A stretch of DNA of 64,000 bases, from assembly GCA_026708185.1 (NCBI GenBank), contig JAPOVK010000010.1, positions 1-64,000 of the forward strand, given 5' to 3'. Of this stretch, positions 8,533-16,233 are shown piece after piece. Below the pieces are notes generated by a model. It was not told the origin of the DNA, did not search any database, and worked only from the letters and a program-made list of their open reading frames with translations. How positions within the stretch are numbered: the stretch's first letter is position 1; every line of letters begins with the position of its first letter. Source of the stretch: Gammaproteobacteria bacterium (GTDB lineage: Bacteria > Pseudomonadota > Gammaproteobacteria > Pseudomonadales > Azotimanducaceae). Made by a program: the position numbers and the translations under genes.

Positions 8533-9560
8533 ATGTCGACAGCCCGCACGGCGTTCTTCGTCGCGGCTGGTCCGCAGCAGTCGACGACTACGCCATCGCC
8601 GGGGGCTGGACGCGCCGCGGCCAGGCGCTAGTAGTCGCCGACGTCGCGGGTGGCGTCCACGCATTCGACGGCAAGTCCGGCCGAAACGCCTGGGCACGGC
8701 AAGGGGCGCATGACGGCGGCGTGCTGGCGATGGCGGTGCACCCGCGGGGAACAGCGTTCGCCACGGCTGGCCAAGACGGCCGCGTCCTAGTCTGGGGTGT
8801 CGCCGAAGGTCGTGCGACGCAGGCTATCGACGTCGGCACAAGTTGGGTGGAAAACGTGGCTTGGTCGCCGGACGGCCAATGGCTTGCGGCCTCCTGCTCC
8901 CGGCGGGTTCACGCCTATGGTGCGGACGGTCGGGAAGCGTGGCGCTCGGACGACCACCCCAGCACCGTCAGCGCGATCGCGTGGGCCGGCACAGGCGAAC
9001 TGGCGACCGCCTGTTACGGTCGGGTGGCGTTCTTCGATGCGTCAACGGGAGCCTTGGGCCAGCAGCTCGCGTGGAAAGGTTCCCTCGTGTCGATGGTGCT
9101 GAGCCCGGACGGGGATGTCGTGGCGTGCGGCAGCCAAGACAACTCCGTGCACTTCTGGCGTCGCTCCACCGGGCAGGACTCCATGATGTCGGGATACCCC
9201 GGCAAACCGTCAGCCTTGGCTTTCGACGACGCAGGCGTCCTCCTGGCCACCGGCGGCGGCGACACGGTGACGGTTTGGAGCTTCCAGGACGGTGGGCCCG
9301 AAGGCACGCGCCCCGGTGTGCTAGAGCTTCATGTTGAACCGGTAACGACGCTGGCCTTCGCTCGCCGCGCGCAGCGCCTGGCCTCGGGAGGCCGCGACGG
9401 TGCCGTGGTCGTGTGGTCGCTCAGGAGAAACGGCGAAGGCGGTCCGGTGGGAGCCGCAGTCGTGGCAGGGATCGTCGCAGAGCTCTACTGGCGGCCTGAC
9501 GGGCGCGGGCTGGCCGCGCTCGACGCCCAGGGAGGCGTTACGGCGTGGCGGATTTCGTGA
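8520..9560 (+). CDS. WD40 repeat protein
   Basis: Cytoplasmic beta-propeller of 346 residues with about seven WD40-like blades, for example AMAVHPRGTAFATAGQDGRV, NVAWSPDGQWLAASCS, VLSPDGDVVACGSQDNSV and FARRAQRLASGGRDGAVVVW. No signal peptide or catalytic motif is visible. The start overlaps the end of the COG0523 gene by 13 bases, which implies translational coupling. WD40 genes recur beside COG0523 genes in zinc-regulated loci, so it may scaffold metal transfer, but the client is unknown. It ends 3 bases before the convergent PepSY gene. Confidence 0.8.
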   Translation: MLDLDVDSPHGVLRRGWSAAVDDYAIAGGWTRRGQALVVADVAGGVHAFDGKSGRNAWARQGAHDGGVLAMAVHPRGTAFATAGQDGRVLVWGVAEGRATQAIDVGTSWVENVAWSPDGQWLAASCSRRVHAYGADGREAWRSDDHPSTVSAIAWAGTGELATACYGRVAFFDASTGALGQQLAWKGSLVSMVLSPDGDVVACGSQDNSVHFWRRSTGQDSMMSGYPGKPSALAFDDAGVLLATGGGDTVTVWSFQDGGPEGTRPGVLELHVEPVTTLAFARRAQRLASGGRDGAVVVWSLRRNGEGGPVGAAVVAGIVAELYWRPDGRGLAALDAQGGVTAWRIS

Positions 9561-9563
9561 CCA

Positions 9564-10526
9564 TCATCGAGGGCTCGATGCACCCAGCCCGCCTTCGGGC
9601 TCGAGTGCCAGACGGCGACCACCAGTCCGTCGACAGGCACCGCTGAAGGGCCTCCTCACGGCCCTAGCGACGCGTTGGAATCCAATCCACGTACCCGTGA
9701 GGGCGCAAACGGTTACACCCAGCATCAACGACCACATCATCAGCGAGGGCGTAGAGCTCTTCGCCGACCATCGATGCGTCCACTGGACGGTGGACTCCGC
9801 GACTCCGCGTTCCGCAATCGCGCTTAGGAAAGCACGGGCATGCTCGAAGGTCATCTGGCCTCCCCTGAGCCGCTGGTGTTCAACCTGGAACCCGCGGCCC
9901 TCCAGAGCCCCGAAGGGGTTCATCGAGAACAGGCCACTGGTCAGCCACGTCAAGGCGAAGAGACCGAAGACAAGGCCAGCGAAGTGGTGCCACAACGCCG
10001 AACCGCGGCAAGGCGAGCGACGACCGTTGTGCCGCGCCTTGAACTGGCGCAGCCCGATGTAGACGCCGATGACGGTGAGGAAAAGGCTCACGATGGTCAG
10101 CCAGATGACCACTTGCACCCAGACGGCCGTGTGCTGACGCAGCACGGTGGGATAGAGCCAGTGGACCACCGCACCCATCCAGTTCAGGAACCGTTGCCGG
10201 AAGGTCGTCATCTGGACAACCTCTCCGGTGGTACTGGACACGTAGAACTCCGTGTCGGAGGCATCGTCCATCGCGAAGTGGAACAGTGGCCGGTGGGGAT
10301 GGTAGCTGGCGTAGACCGTCCACTGGTCGCGTTCGAGCACGTCGACCAGCCGCGGCGTGCCCTGCAAACCGTACCCCAGGGCCGCCTTGGCGGCGATCGA
10401 CCTAGCGTCGGCGGGTCGGAACTCACGGACATGCCGGCCGTCGCCGAGATCGATGACGTGCTGACGGCGACCGTCCATCAGTCGGAGCACCGGCGTCCCC
10501 GCCATCATTATCCAGCCGGAATCCAT
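9564..10526 (-). CDS. PepSY-associated transmembrane protein, probably 5'-truncated
   Basis: Inner-membrane protein of the PepSY-TM group, often found beside TonB receptors. Seen from the first possible ATG at 10526: a PepSY-like segment (GTPVLRLMDGRRQHVIDLGD and VDVLERDQWTVYASYHPHRP), then transmembrane helices at WMGAVVHWLYPTVLRQHTAV, VQVVIWLTIVSLFLTVIGVY, LFALTWLTSGLFSMNPFGAL and a last one near MMWSLMLGVTVCALTGTWIG. Normal family members carry another N-terminal transmembrane helix and about 100 more residues. Here the frame upstream runs into the dispersed repeats at 10559-10966, so the 5' part has been lost or replaced. Next to the zinc receptor gene it might have served metal release or reduction; function today is doubtful. 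Confidence 0.65.
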   Translation of the reverse strand: MDSGWIMMAGTPVLRLMDGRRQHVIDLGDGRHVREFRPADARSIAAKAALGYGLQGTPRLVDVLERDQWTVYASYHPHRPLFHFAMDDASDTEFYVSSTTGEVVQMTTFRQRFLNWMGAVVHWLYPTVLRQHTAVWVQVVIWLTIVSLFLTVIGVYIGLRQFKARHNGRRSPCRGSALWHHFAGLVFGLFALTWLTSGLFSMNPFGALEGRGFQVEHQRLRGGQMTFEHARAFLSAIAERGVAESTVQWTHRWSAKSSTPSLMMWSLMLGVTVCALTGTWIGFQRVARAVRRPFSGACRRTGGRRLALEPEGGLGASSPR

Positions 10527-10558
10527 CGACGACGGGATCCGCCGCTTCCCCCTCCAGC

Positions 10559-10966
10559 GGAACATCGCCCTTTTCAAGTCCGGTCTGGGGTTGCCCACCC
10601 TTTGCCCAGCCGCGCCAGGTGCCGCAGGACCGGCGCGATGGACAAAGCGTGGACAACCCCTTCGGCGGCGTCGCCACTGTTCGGCCGGCAAGGCGCCGGG
10701 AGAGGGGTCCCCTCGGGTCTTGTACGGTTCGGCCGCGCAGGGGCTGTCCACGCGCTGCAGCGGAACATCGCCCTTTTCATGCAGCCCAGCCCGGCCGACG
10801 GCGTGCCGCGAATGCCCGGTTGGTCCGACCTCGCCATGGGGCCACCGGCCGCTTCGAAAAGGGCGATGTTCCGATCGTGGCCGATCGGTCCCGACTCGCA
10901 GTGAATAGGGCCATGTTCCGACCGCGGCCGATCCGTCCCGACTCCCGATGAATAGGGCGATGTTCC
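10559..10966. repeat. Cluster of five copies of a 17-base motif, three of them in 47-bp tandem
   Basis: The motif GAAAAGGGCGATGTTCC occurs on the minus strand at 10559-10575 and 10762-10778, and on the plus strand at 10856-10872. Close variants lie at 10903-10919 and 10950-10966. The last three are 47 bases apart because a whole 47-bp unit is repeated (10861-10907 and 10908-10954, with a partial third). Copy two is flanked by GCTGCA and TGCAGC (10754-10759, 10780-10785). The roughly 600-bp stretch 10527-11130 holds no convincing gene; it contains only these repeats and the hairpin at 10587-10660. Confidence 0.8.
10587..10660 (-). other. Long imperfect hairpin, candidate structured RNA on the minus strand
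   Basis: The arms start GGGGTTG and end CAACCCC and pair over most of 74 bases. Read as minus-strand RNA, two of the differences between the arms (GTTGTCC against GGGCAAC, and TTTGTCC against GGGCAAA) become G-U pairs, while on the plus strand they would be C-A mismatches. This suggests pairing of minus-strand RNA, such as the leader or 3' tail of a transcript crossing this gap. No function is known. Confidence 0.5.
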
Positions 10967-11130
10967 TTCCAGTGCGGGCAGTGCGCCGCGTCGGTCCGCC
11001 CGACGACGTCAAGCGACGCCGGGGCGCAGGCAGATGCCGCCTCCTCCGAGACGTATGCTTGATCCGGACCGGCGTCCGCGCGTGGTGGATTGGTTCCCAC
11101 CATCCGTGCGACCGACTCGACCGGAACAGG

Positions 11131-13119
11131 TTATAGGCGGAATGTGTAGGCGACGTGGAACGTCCGGGGCGTTCCCAGGTTCGCATAGGGGTACGAACTG
11201 CCGTCCACGTCCCTGAAGCTGCGGCCGAGCGAAGATGCGTATTCCTCGTCCAAGGCGTTCTCGAGCCGGATGCCGATGCGGTGCCGGTCGCCGTTGCCGA
11301 AACGGCAGGCGCCACCGAGATCGAGAACCGTGTAGCCGCCGTGCTCCACGCGGCCGATGCCGCCCGAGACCGAATCGTAGAGGTCTCCCACGTTCAGCAG
11401 GGTCAGGACAAGCTCGACCGGGGAGCTGGCCGCCCGATAACTCAAGCTGGCCTTGAGGGTACTCTCCGGCACGTCGGTGATCTGCTCGCTTCCGCCTTCG
11501 GCCTCTGCGCTCGTAGCGACGTAGTTGAAACTGGCCGTCCAGTCCGGCGTGAACTCGTAGGCCAGGTTCAACTCCCAGCCGCCGAAGTCCACGGTCCGAT
11601 CGGTGTTGACGCGCATCCCGTCCACGACGCCGATCAGGTCGTCGACCGCCCGCTGAAAGCCGATGACCTCCCAGCGCAGACCGGATCCTCTCCTGGCGCC
11701 GATGGCGACGTTGACGTTGCGGCTCTTCTCGCCTTCCAGGTCCGGATTGCCCATGGTGCAGCATGGGTCGTTGCCGTAGAGCTGCCAGGCGTCGGGCAGG
11801 CGGAAAGAGGTGCCGGCGCTGCCACGCAGATAGACCGAATCGGTGAAGTCGTGGTGCAGGCTGAAGTTGCCCACGGTGACTTTGCCGTCGCCGCTCGGAC
11901 TGTTGTGACGGAGACCAACCGCCATCCGCGTCCGCGCGAGCGCCTCCTCATTGGTCCTGATCTGCCCGAAGAAGGCATTCACCGACTCCGTCTGGTCCGC
12001 GATCAGGAGGACGTCGTCGCTGCCGGAAAAGCGCTGGTGTTCGTATCCCGCCGCGAAATCGAATCCACCGCCGGTCTCGATGCGAGTCATGGCGGTCAAC
12101 CCGTAGTCGTCGTAGCCCCAGTACGAGGCGTCGTTCACGGTTCGCCGGTTGCCCGTCACGGCGCCGTTGTCATCCAGCACGTTGTAGATCCGCGTATAAC
12201 TGGTATCCCAGGTGTGCGAGTAGGCCTTGACGAACAGACCGACATTGTCTGTCGCCTGCAGGTCGTACTTGAGCGTCAAGATGTCCTCGTCGCGCGCGTT
12301 GAACGTGTCGTAGTTGAGATAGGCGCGCGCGAAATCAAGCTCCGCGTCCGTGTGCTGGTATTGCAGCGACAGGCGTGCGCGTTCGCTGACTTCGTAGGCG
12401 TACTTCAGACCGAGCGTGGTGACGTCGTAGCTGCGGTCCCGATCGGTGGTACTGGGTTGGATGTCTTCGTCCTTGTATGGCTGAATCCCGTCCGCCTCGT
12501 CGCTCGAGGCGTAGAGCACGAACCGGTGGCCGCCCGGCGACGCTCGGTAGTCGACGTTCGCGTGGAGACCGTCGTTGCCGTCCACGCCCAGTCCGACCCG
12601 GCCTCCCTGGCTGTCCGAGAAGGACTTGGTCACGATGTTCACGACGCCAGCGACCGACTGGGTGCCGTAGAAGATCCCCTGGCCGCCGTAGAGCACTTCG
12701 ATGCGTTCCACCATGTGCGCGGGCACCGTGTCCAAGGGGCTGGTGGAGTTGTACAGGCGATTGTTGATCCTCACGCCGTCGATCAGCCAGAGGATGTCCT
12801 GGCATCGCGAGCCCTGAAGCGAGCAACCCACGTAGTCGAAGGCACCGTTCTTGGGCGCCAGGTAGAGTCCCGGTACCGTCATCTGCAAGCCCTGAGCCAC
12901 GTCGTTGAAGCCGCCGCGCTGCAGTTCCTCCGCCGTGATGACTTCCACACGGTTACCGAATTGCCGCAAGTCCAGCGGAATGGTCTCCTCGACGCGCTCG
13001 GCCTGAACGATGATCTCCTCGACGAGGGCCGGCTCTTCCTCCGCAGGAGTCTGTGCGGCGAGCGCCGCTGCCGTCAGCCAAGGCATCGCTGCCAGCGAAG
13101 CAAGTTTCCAAGGTTCCAT
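11131..13119 (-). CDS. TonB-dependent receptor, probable zinc (ZnuD-like) outer-membrane transporter
   Basis: Outer-membrane 22-stranded receptor of 662 residues. A signal peptide (LASLAAMPWLTAAALAAQ) is followed by a TonB box (EEIIVQAERVEET), the plug domain (NRVEVITAEELQRGGFNDVA, then WLIDGVRINNRL and VERIEVLYGGQGIFYGTQS) and a beta-barrel that ends in a terminal aromatic pattern (FHVAYTFRL). Start at 13119 is the ATG that begins the signal peptide. A strong Zur box lies about 100 bases upstream, and every neighbour is a zinc gene. Zinc as substrate is inferred from that context, since barrel sequence does not identify the cargo. A CC pair (DPCCTMGNPDLEG) in a loop is unusual. Confidence 0.85.
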   Translation of the reverse strand: MEPWKLASLAAMPWLTAAALAAQTPAEEEPALVEEIIVQAERVEETIPLDLRQFGNRVEVITAEELQRGGFNDVAQGLQMTVPGLYLAPKNGAFDYVGCSLQGSRCQDILWLIDGVRINNRLYNSTSPLDTVPAHMVERIEVLYGGQGIFYGTQSVAGVVNIVTKSFSDSQGGRVGLGVDGNDGLHANVDYRASPGGHRFVLYASSDEADGIQPYKDEDIQPSTTDRDRSYDVTTLGLKYAYEVSERARLSLQYQHTDAELDFARAYLNYDTFNARDEDILTLKYDLQATDNVGLFVKAYSHTWDTSYTRIYNVLDDNGAVTGNRRTVNDASYWGYDDYGLTAMTRIETGGGFDFAAGYEHQRFSGSDDVLLIADQTESVNAFFGQIRTNEEALARTRMAVGLRHNSPSGDGKVTVGNFSLHHDFTDSVYLRGSAGTSFRLPDAWQLYGNDPCCTMGNPDLEGEKSRNVNVAIGARRGSGLRWEVIGFQRAVDDLIGVVDGMRVNTDRTVDFGGWELNLAYEFTPDWTASFNYVATSAEAEGGSEQITDVPESTLKASLSYRAASSPVELVLTLLNVGDLYDSVSGGIGRVEHGGYTVLDLGGACRFGNGDRHRIGIRLENALDEEYASSLGRSFRDVDGSSYPYANLGTPRTFHVAYTFRL

Positions 13120-13219
13120 GGCCCATCTCCCAAGTGATACGAGGCGGCCGGACGCCGGTCGACCGCGCCAGTTTCCTGCGTTGCCCGTCGAGCGTAGCGC
13201 GCACCGACCGAGACCAAAA

Positions 13220-13242
13220 GGAATGTTATAACATATCAATTC
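13220..13242. promoter_or_regulatory. Predicted Zur operator between znuD-like receptor and iron alcohol dehydrogenase
   Basis: Contains the perfect 12-base palindrome ATGTTATAACAT (13223-13234) and matches 19 of 23 positions of the E. coli-type Zur box, including GTTATAACATATC against GTTATANTATAAC. It lies in the divergent gap between the receptor (minus) and the alcohol dehydrogenase (plus), so it could control both. It is the better of the two sites in the window. Confidence 0.78.
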
Positions 13243-13349
13243 TACGCGGCTAGCCAGAAGCCAACATGGCGTTCTCGCGCTTTAGCTCAGTGCGCCATTG
13301 CTGTAACGTCGGACGGCTGTTGATCCACGCAACCCTGGGAGTTTTCGCA

Positions 13350-14486
13350 TTGGCCACACTGACCTATTTGACTCACACGATCTTCGACCACGGTGCCAGT
13401 CAGAGGCTCGACCGGGTATTGGCGCAACACGGTATCGAGCGACCCCTGCTGTGTACGGACCGGGGCCTCGTCGATTTGGGCATGGTCTCGGTACTGACCG
13501 CCGCGCTGGGCAACGAACGGGCACCCACCGTCTTTGACGGAACGCCGGAAAACCCCACGCAGGAGGCCGTGGAAGAGGCGGCCGCGGTGTATCGGGAGGC
13601 GGGTTGCGACGGGGTTGTCGCCCTAGGCGGCGGCTCCTCGATGGACTTGGCCAAGGCGGTCGCGCTGGCCGTGACGCACGAAGGGGACTTGCTCGAGTAC
13701 ACAGCGGGTCTCGGTGGCACGGCGAAGATTGGCCCCGTCGCGCCGCTGGTCGCCATTCCCACGACGGCGGGCACGGGTAGCGAGGTCTCGAGTGGCGCGG
13801 TGATCATCATGGCCAATGGCGAGAAGCTGATCCTCGCAAGCCGGCACTTGGTCCCCCGCACCGCCGTGTGCGACCCGAGCTTGACCGTCGGCTTGCCGCC
13901 GCGCCTGACGGCGGCAACCGGCATGGACGCCATGACGCATTGCATCGAGGCACTGCTGTCCCCACAGGTGAACCCCCCAGCGGAAGCGGTGGCCTGCGAT
14001 GGCATTGAGCGCGGAATCCGGGAAGGCAATCTCCTGCGAGCGGTTCAGGACGGCAGCGACAAGGATGCCCGTTGGCACATGATGATGGCCGCCACCGAAG
14101 GCGCCATGGCTTTCAGCAAGGGGCTGGGCTCTGTCCACTCCATGAGCCACGCCTGCGGGGCCGATCAGACCCTCCGGTTGCACCACGGCACCTTGAACGC
14201 TGTCCTGCTCCCCACGATCCTCGACTTCAATCGCGATCACGTGGGAGACAAGTACGCCAGGCTCACCGCGGCGATGGGCTGCGAAGCCGGAACCGATCCG
14301 GCCGAGTTCATTCGAGAGTTCAATGCGACGCTCGGATTGCCTGCGGGCCTGCGCGAGATGGGTGTCGAGCCCGACGCCACGCCGAGCCTTGCGGAGCACG
14401 CCGCCAAGGACGTCTGCACGTTCACGAACCCCCGCCCATGTTCGGTGGAAGACTATCAGCGGCTGTTCGAGGTCGCGCTCTCTTGA
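13350..14486 (+). CDS. Iron-containing (group III) alcohol dehydrogenase
   Basis: NAD(P)-dependent dehydrogenase of the Fe-ADH family, about 378 residues. Seen: LCTDRGLV in the Rossmann half, VALGGGSSMDLAKAVAL (dinucleotide loop), PTTAGTGSEVSS, and the metal ligands in GMDAMTHCIEALL and HSMSHACGADQTLRLHHGT. An ATG at 13266 would add a hydrophobic leader that is foreign to this family, so TTG at 13350 with GGGAG upstream and the normal LTYLTHTIFDHGA opening is preferred. The substrate cannot be read. Being iron-type and facing a Zur box, it may replace a zinc alcohol dehydrogenase in zinc starvation; that is inference. It ends 22 bases before yejE. Confidence 0.85.
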   Translation: MATLTYLTHTIFDHGASQRLDRVLAQHGIERPLLCTDRGLVDLGMVSVLTAALGNERAPTVFDGTPENPTQEAVEEAAAVYREAGCDGVVALGGGSSMDLAKAVALAVTHEGDLLEYTAGLGGTAKIGPVAPLVAIPTTAGTGSEVSSGAVIIMANGEKLILASRHLVPRTAVCDPSLTVGLPPRLTAATGMDAMTHCIEALLSPQVNPPAEAVACDGIERGIREGNLLRAVQDGSDKDARWHMMMAATEGAMAFSKGLGSVHSMSHACGADQTLRLHHGTLNAVLLPTILDFNRDHVGDKYARLTAAMGCEAGTDPAEFIREFNATLGLPAGLREMGVEPDATPSLAEHAAKDVCTFTNPRPCSVEDYQRLFEVALS

Positions 14487-14508
14487 GCCACGACGCGCCG
14501 GGACGACC

Positions 14509-15552
14509 ATGGGCTCACTGACCCCGCTGACCCGCCGCCGGCTGGCCAATTTCCGCGCCAATCGCCGGGGCTACTACTCGCTCATCATTTTCCTCGCGCT
14601 GTTCGGCATATCGCTCGTCTCCGAAGTCATCGCCAACGACAAGCCGATCGTCATGCACCACAAAGGCGAACTGTGGTTCCCCGTCCTATTCTCGTACACC
14701 GAGCACGAACTAGGCGGCGAGTTCCTGACTGAAGCCAAGTACGAGGACCCCTACGTCCAGGGGCTCATCCAAGACAGCGGCGGCTGGATGGTCTGGCCGC
14801 TGATCCGGTTCAGCTACGACACCATCGACTGGTACACCGAGGAAGGTGCGCCCGCGCCCCCGTCGGCTCGGCATTGGCTGGGCACCGACGACGGCGCACG
14901 CGACGTGGCGGCGCGTTTGCTGTACGGCTTCCGCCTCTCGGTCAGCTTCGGCCTCGCGCTCACCTTGGTCGCCTCGCTCATCGGCATCGCCGCCGGTGCG
15001 GTACAGGGCTACTTCGGCGGCAACGTCGATCTGATCGGGCAGCGCATGATCGAGATCTGGGCGGGCCTTCCGGTGTTGTTCCTGCTCATCATCCTCTCGA
15101 GCATGGTGGAGCCGGGGCCGCTGGTGCTGCTGGGGCTCCTCGTCCTCTTCAGTTGGATGACGCTGGTCTCGGTCGTGCGCGCGGAGTTCCTGCGCGCACG
15201 GAACTTCGACTTCGTGCGCGCCGCACGCTCGCTCGGGGTCGGCAACGCGACGATCATGCGCCGCCACGTGCTGCCCAATGCCATGGTGGCGACCCTCACC
15301 TACCTGCCCTTCATTCTGAACGGCTCCATCACCACCCTCACGGCGCTGGACTTCCTCGGCTTCGGCCTCCCGGCGGGCTCGGCGTCGCTGGGTGAACTGC
15401 TGGCGCAGGGCAAGGCGAACATCCAGACGCCATGGCTCGGACTCACCGGTTTCGCCACGCTGGCGCTGATGCTAACGCTGTTGATCTTCGTCGGCGAGGC
15501 GGTCAGGGACGCGTTCGATCCGCGGCGCGGGGAAGGGGCTGTGGCGGGCTGA
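14509..15552 (+). CDS. yejE: YejE-like peptide ABC transporter permease
   Basis: Second permease of the Yej importer, DppC class, 347 residues. It starts MGSLTPLTRRRLANFRANRR and GYYSLIIFLALFGISLVSEV, as YejE does, has the family's long periplasmic insert (IVMHHKGELWFPVLF to WLGTDDGARDVAARLLYGFR) and the BPD_transp coupling loop VRAARSLGVGNATIMRRHVL. The ATG at 14509 gives the normal N terminus. In E. coli this gene directly follows yejB; here it is 11.4 kb away, on the same strand, with the zinc genes between. No ATPase gene (yejF) follows. Confidence 0.92.
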   Translation: MGSLTPLTRRRLANFRANRRGYYSLIIFLALFGISLVSEVIANDKPIVMHHKGELWFPVLFSYTEHELGGEFLTEAKYEDPYVQGLIQDSGGWMVWPLIRFSYDTIDWYTEEGAPAPPSARHWLGTDDGARDVAARLLYGFRLSVSFGLALTLVASLIGIAAGAVQGYFGGNVDLIGQRMIEIWAGLPVLFLLIILSSMVEPGPLVLLGLLVLFSWMTLVSVVRAEFLRARNFDFVRAARSLGVGNATIMRRHVLPNAMVATLTYLPFILNGSITTLTALDFLGFGLPAGSASLGELLAQGKANIQTPWLGLTGFATLALMLTLLIFVGEAVRDAFDPRRGEGAVAG

Positions 15553-15558
15553 GCACAG

Positions 15559-15773
15559 ATGAACGACTGGACGGACTTCGCCGCTCTCTGGCTTGCCGTA
15601 TCCGCCGTCGTCCTACTCGTGTGCGTAGCCAGTTGGTGGCGTGCCTTGTCCGAAGATGGTCACGAACTTAGGGATCCGCGTTTCCTTCTGACCAGTGCCG
15701 GACTCTTGGCGGCATGTCGCTGGCCGCGGGGCTGATCATCTCTGCGATCTACGTTGGCTTCGGCCTGCTTTAG
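15559..15773 (+). pseudogene. Frameshifted small membrane protein
   Basis: An ATG 6 bases after yejE opens MNDWTDFAALWLAVSAVVLL, one transmembrane helix, then RALSEDGHELRDPRFLLTSA, and ends at a stop at 15735. In another frame, from 15714, MSLAAGLIISAIYVGFGLL gives a second transmembrane helix ending at 15773. Joined, the two parts make a plausible 71-residue two-helix protein, so a one-base shift near 15705-15714 is likely. It stands where yejF would be expected but is not related to it. Confidence 0.5.
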
Positions 15774-15936
15774 CAGGATCCGCAGCCAATCATGACAGGT
15801 ACGCCTCGGCAAACTTGATGGGATGGCGAGCCACTGCAGGTTCGGTCTCTTCGTCCACACGGTGAACGAAGACGCACACCCACTGGTCCCGTGCAACGTG
15901 GGTGTCAACGGCTACGCCGGCCAGCTTCGTATACCG

Positions 15937-16191
15937 CTACACCTCTGCCTCTCGCACCCAGTCCGCCCACTCGGCGTCCGCTGGCGCCCAACCGCCGTTC
16001 TGCCGGTCGACGAGCGCTGGTCGCTCAAGCCGCCGCAGCGCTGCTTGGACACGGCCCGGGGAGGGCGGCTCGATGCCGAGCCTACCCGCGATGGGGCTCC
16101 GAGAAGCCCGGCTGAACGGCTTGGCGTGCTCAAGCAGCGTCTTAGCGACCGCTCGCTTCGACGTGGCTAAGAGTGGACAATAGAACAGCAT
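15937..16191 (-). pseudogene. C-terminal remnant of an AAA-type ATPase
   Basis: The minus strand reads KRAVAKTLLEHAKPFSRASR, SPIAGRLGIEPPSPGRVQAA and LRRLERPALVDRQNGGWAPA. This looks like the winged-helix tail of prokaryotic AAA ATPases of the DUF234/archaeal ATPase type. No Walker motifs or N-terminal part are present on either side. It is most likely what remains of a deleted gene. The stretch 15774-16233 otherwise holds nothing I recognise. Confidence 0.4.
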
Positions 16192-16233
16192 CCGCCAGCT
16201 GCAGCATTTGCGCGAAGCTGCGCGACGCCCAGG

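Noticed and set aside
9564-10526. Calling the PepSY gene intact from the ATG at 10526
   Set aside because: The family's first transmembrane helix and about 100 residues are missing; kept as a probable truncation.
10856-10966. CRISPR-like spacing of three 17-base repeats
   Set aside because: The 30 bases between repeats are themselves near identical (a 47-bp tandem repeat), so there are no variable spacers and no cas genes.
10527-11315. Upstream extension of the PepSY frame to 11315 (583 codons)
   Set aside because: The added part translates repeats and the 3' end of the receptor gene in another frame; it is not PepSY sequence.
11155-13137. 660-codon plus-strand open frame
   Set aside because: Lies antisense to the TonB receptor gene, which has clear plug and barrel motifs; high GC keeps the opposite strand open.
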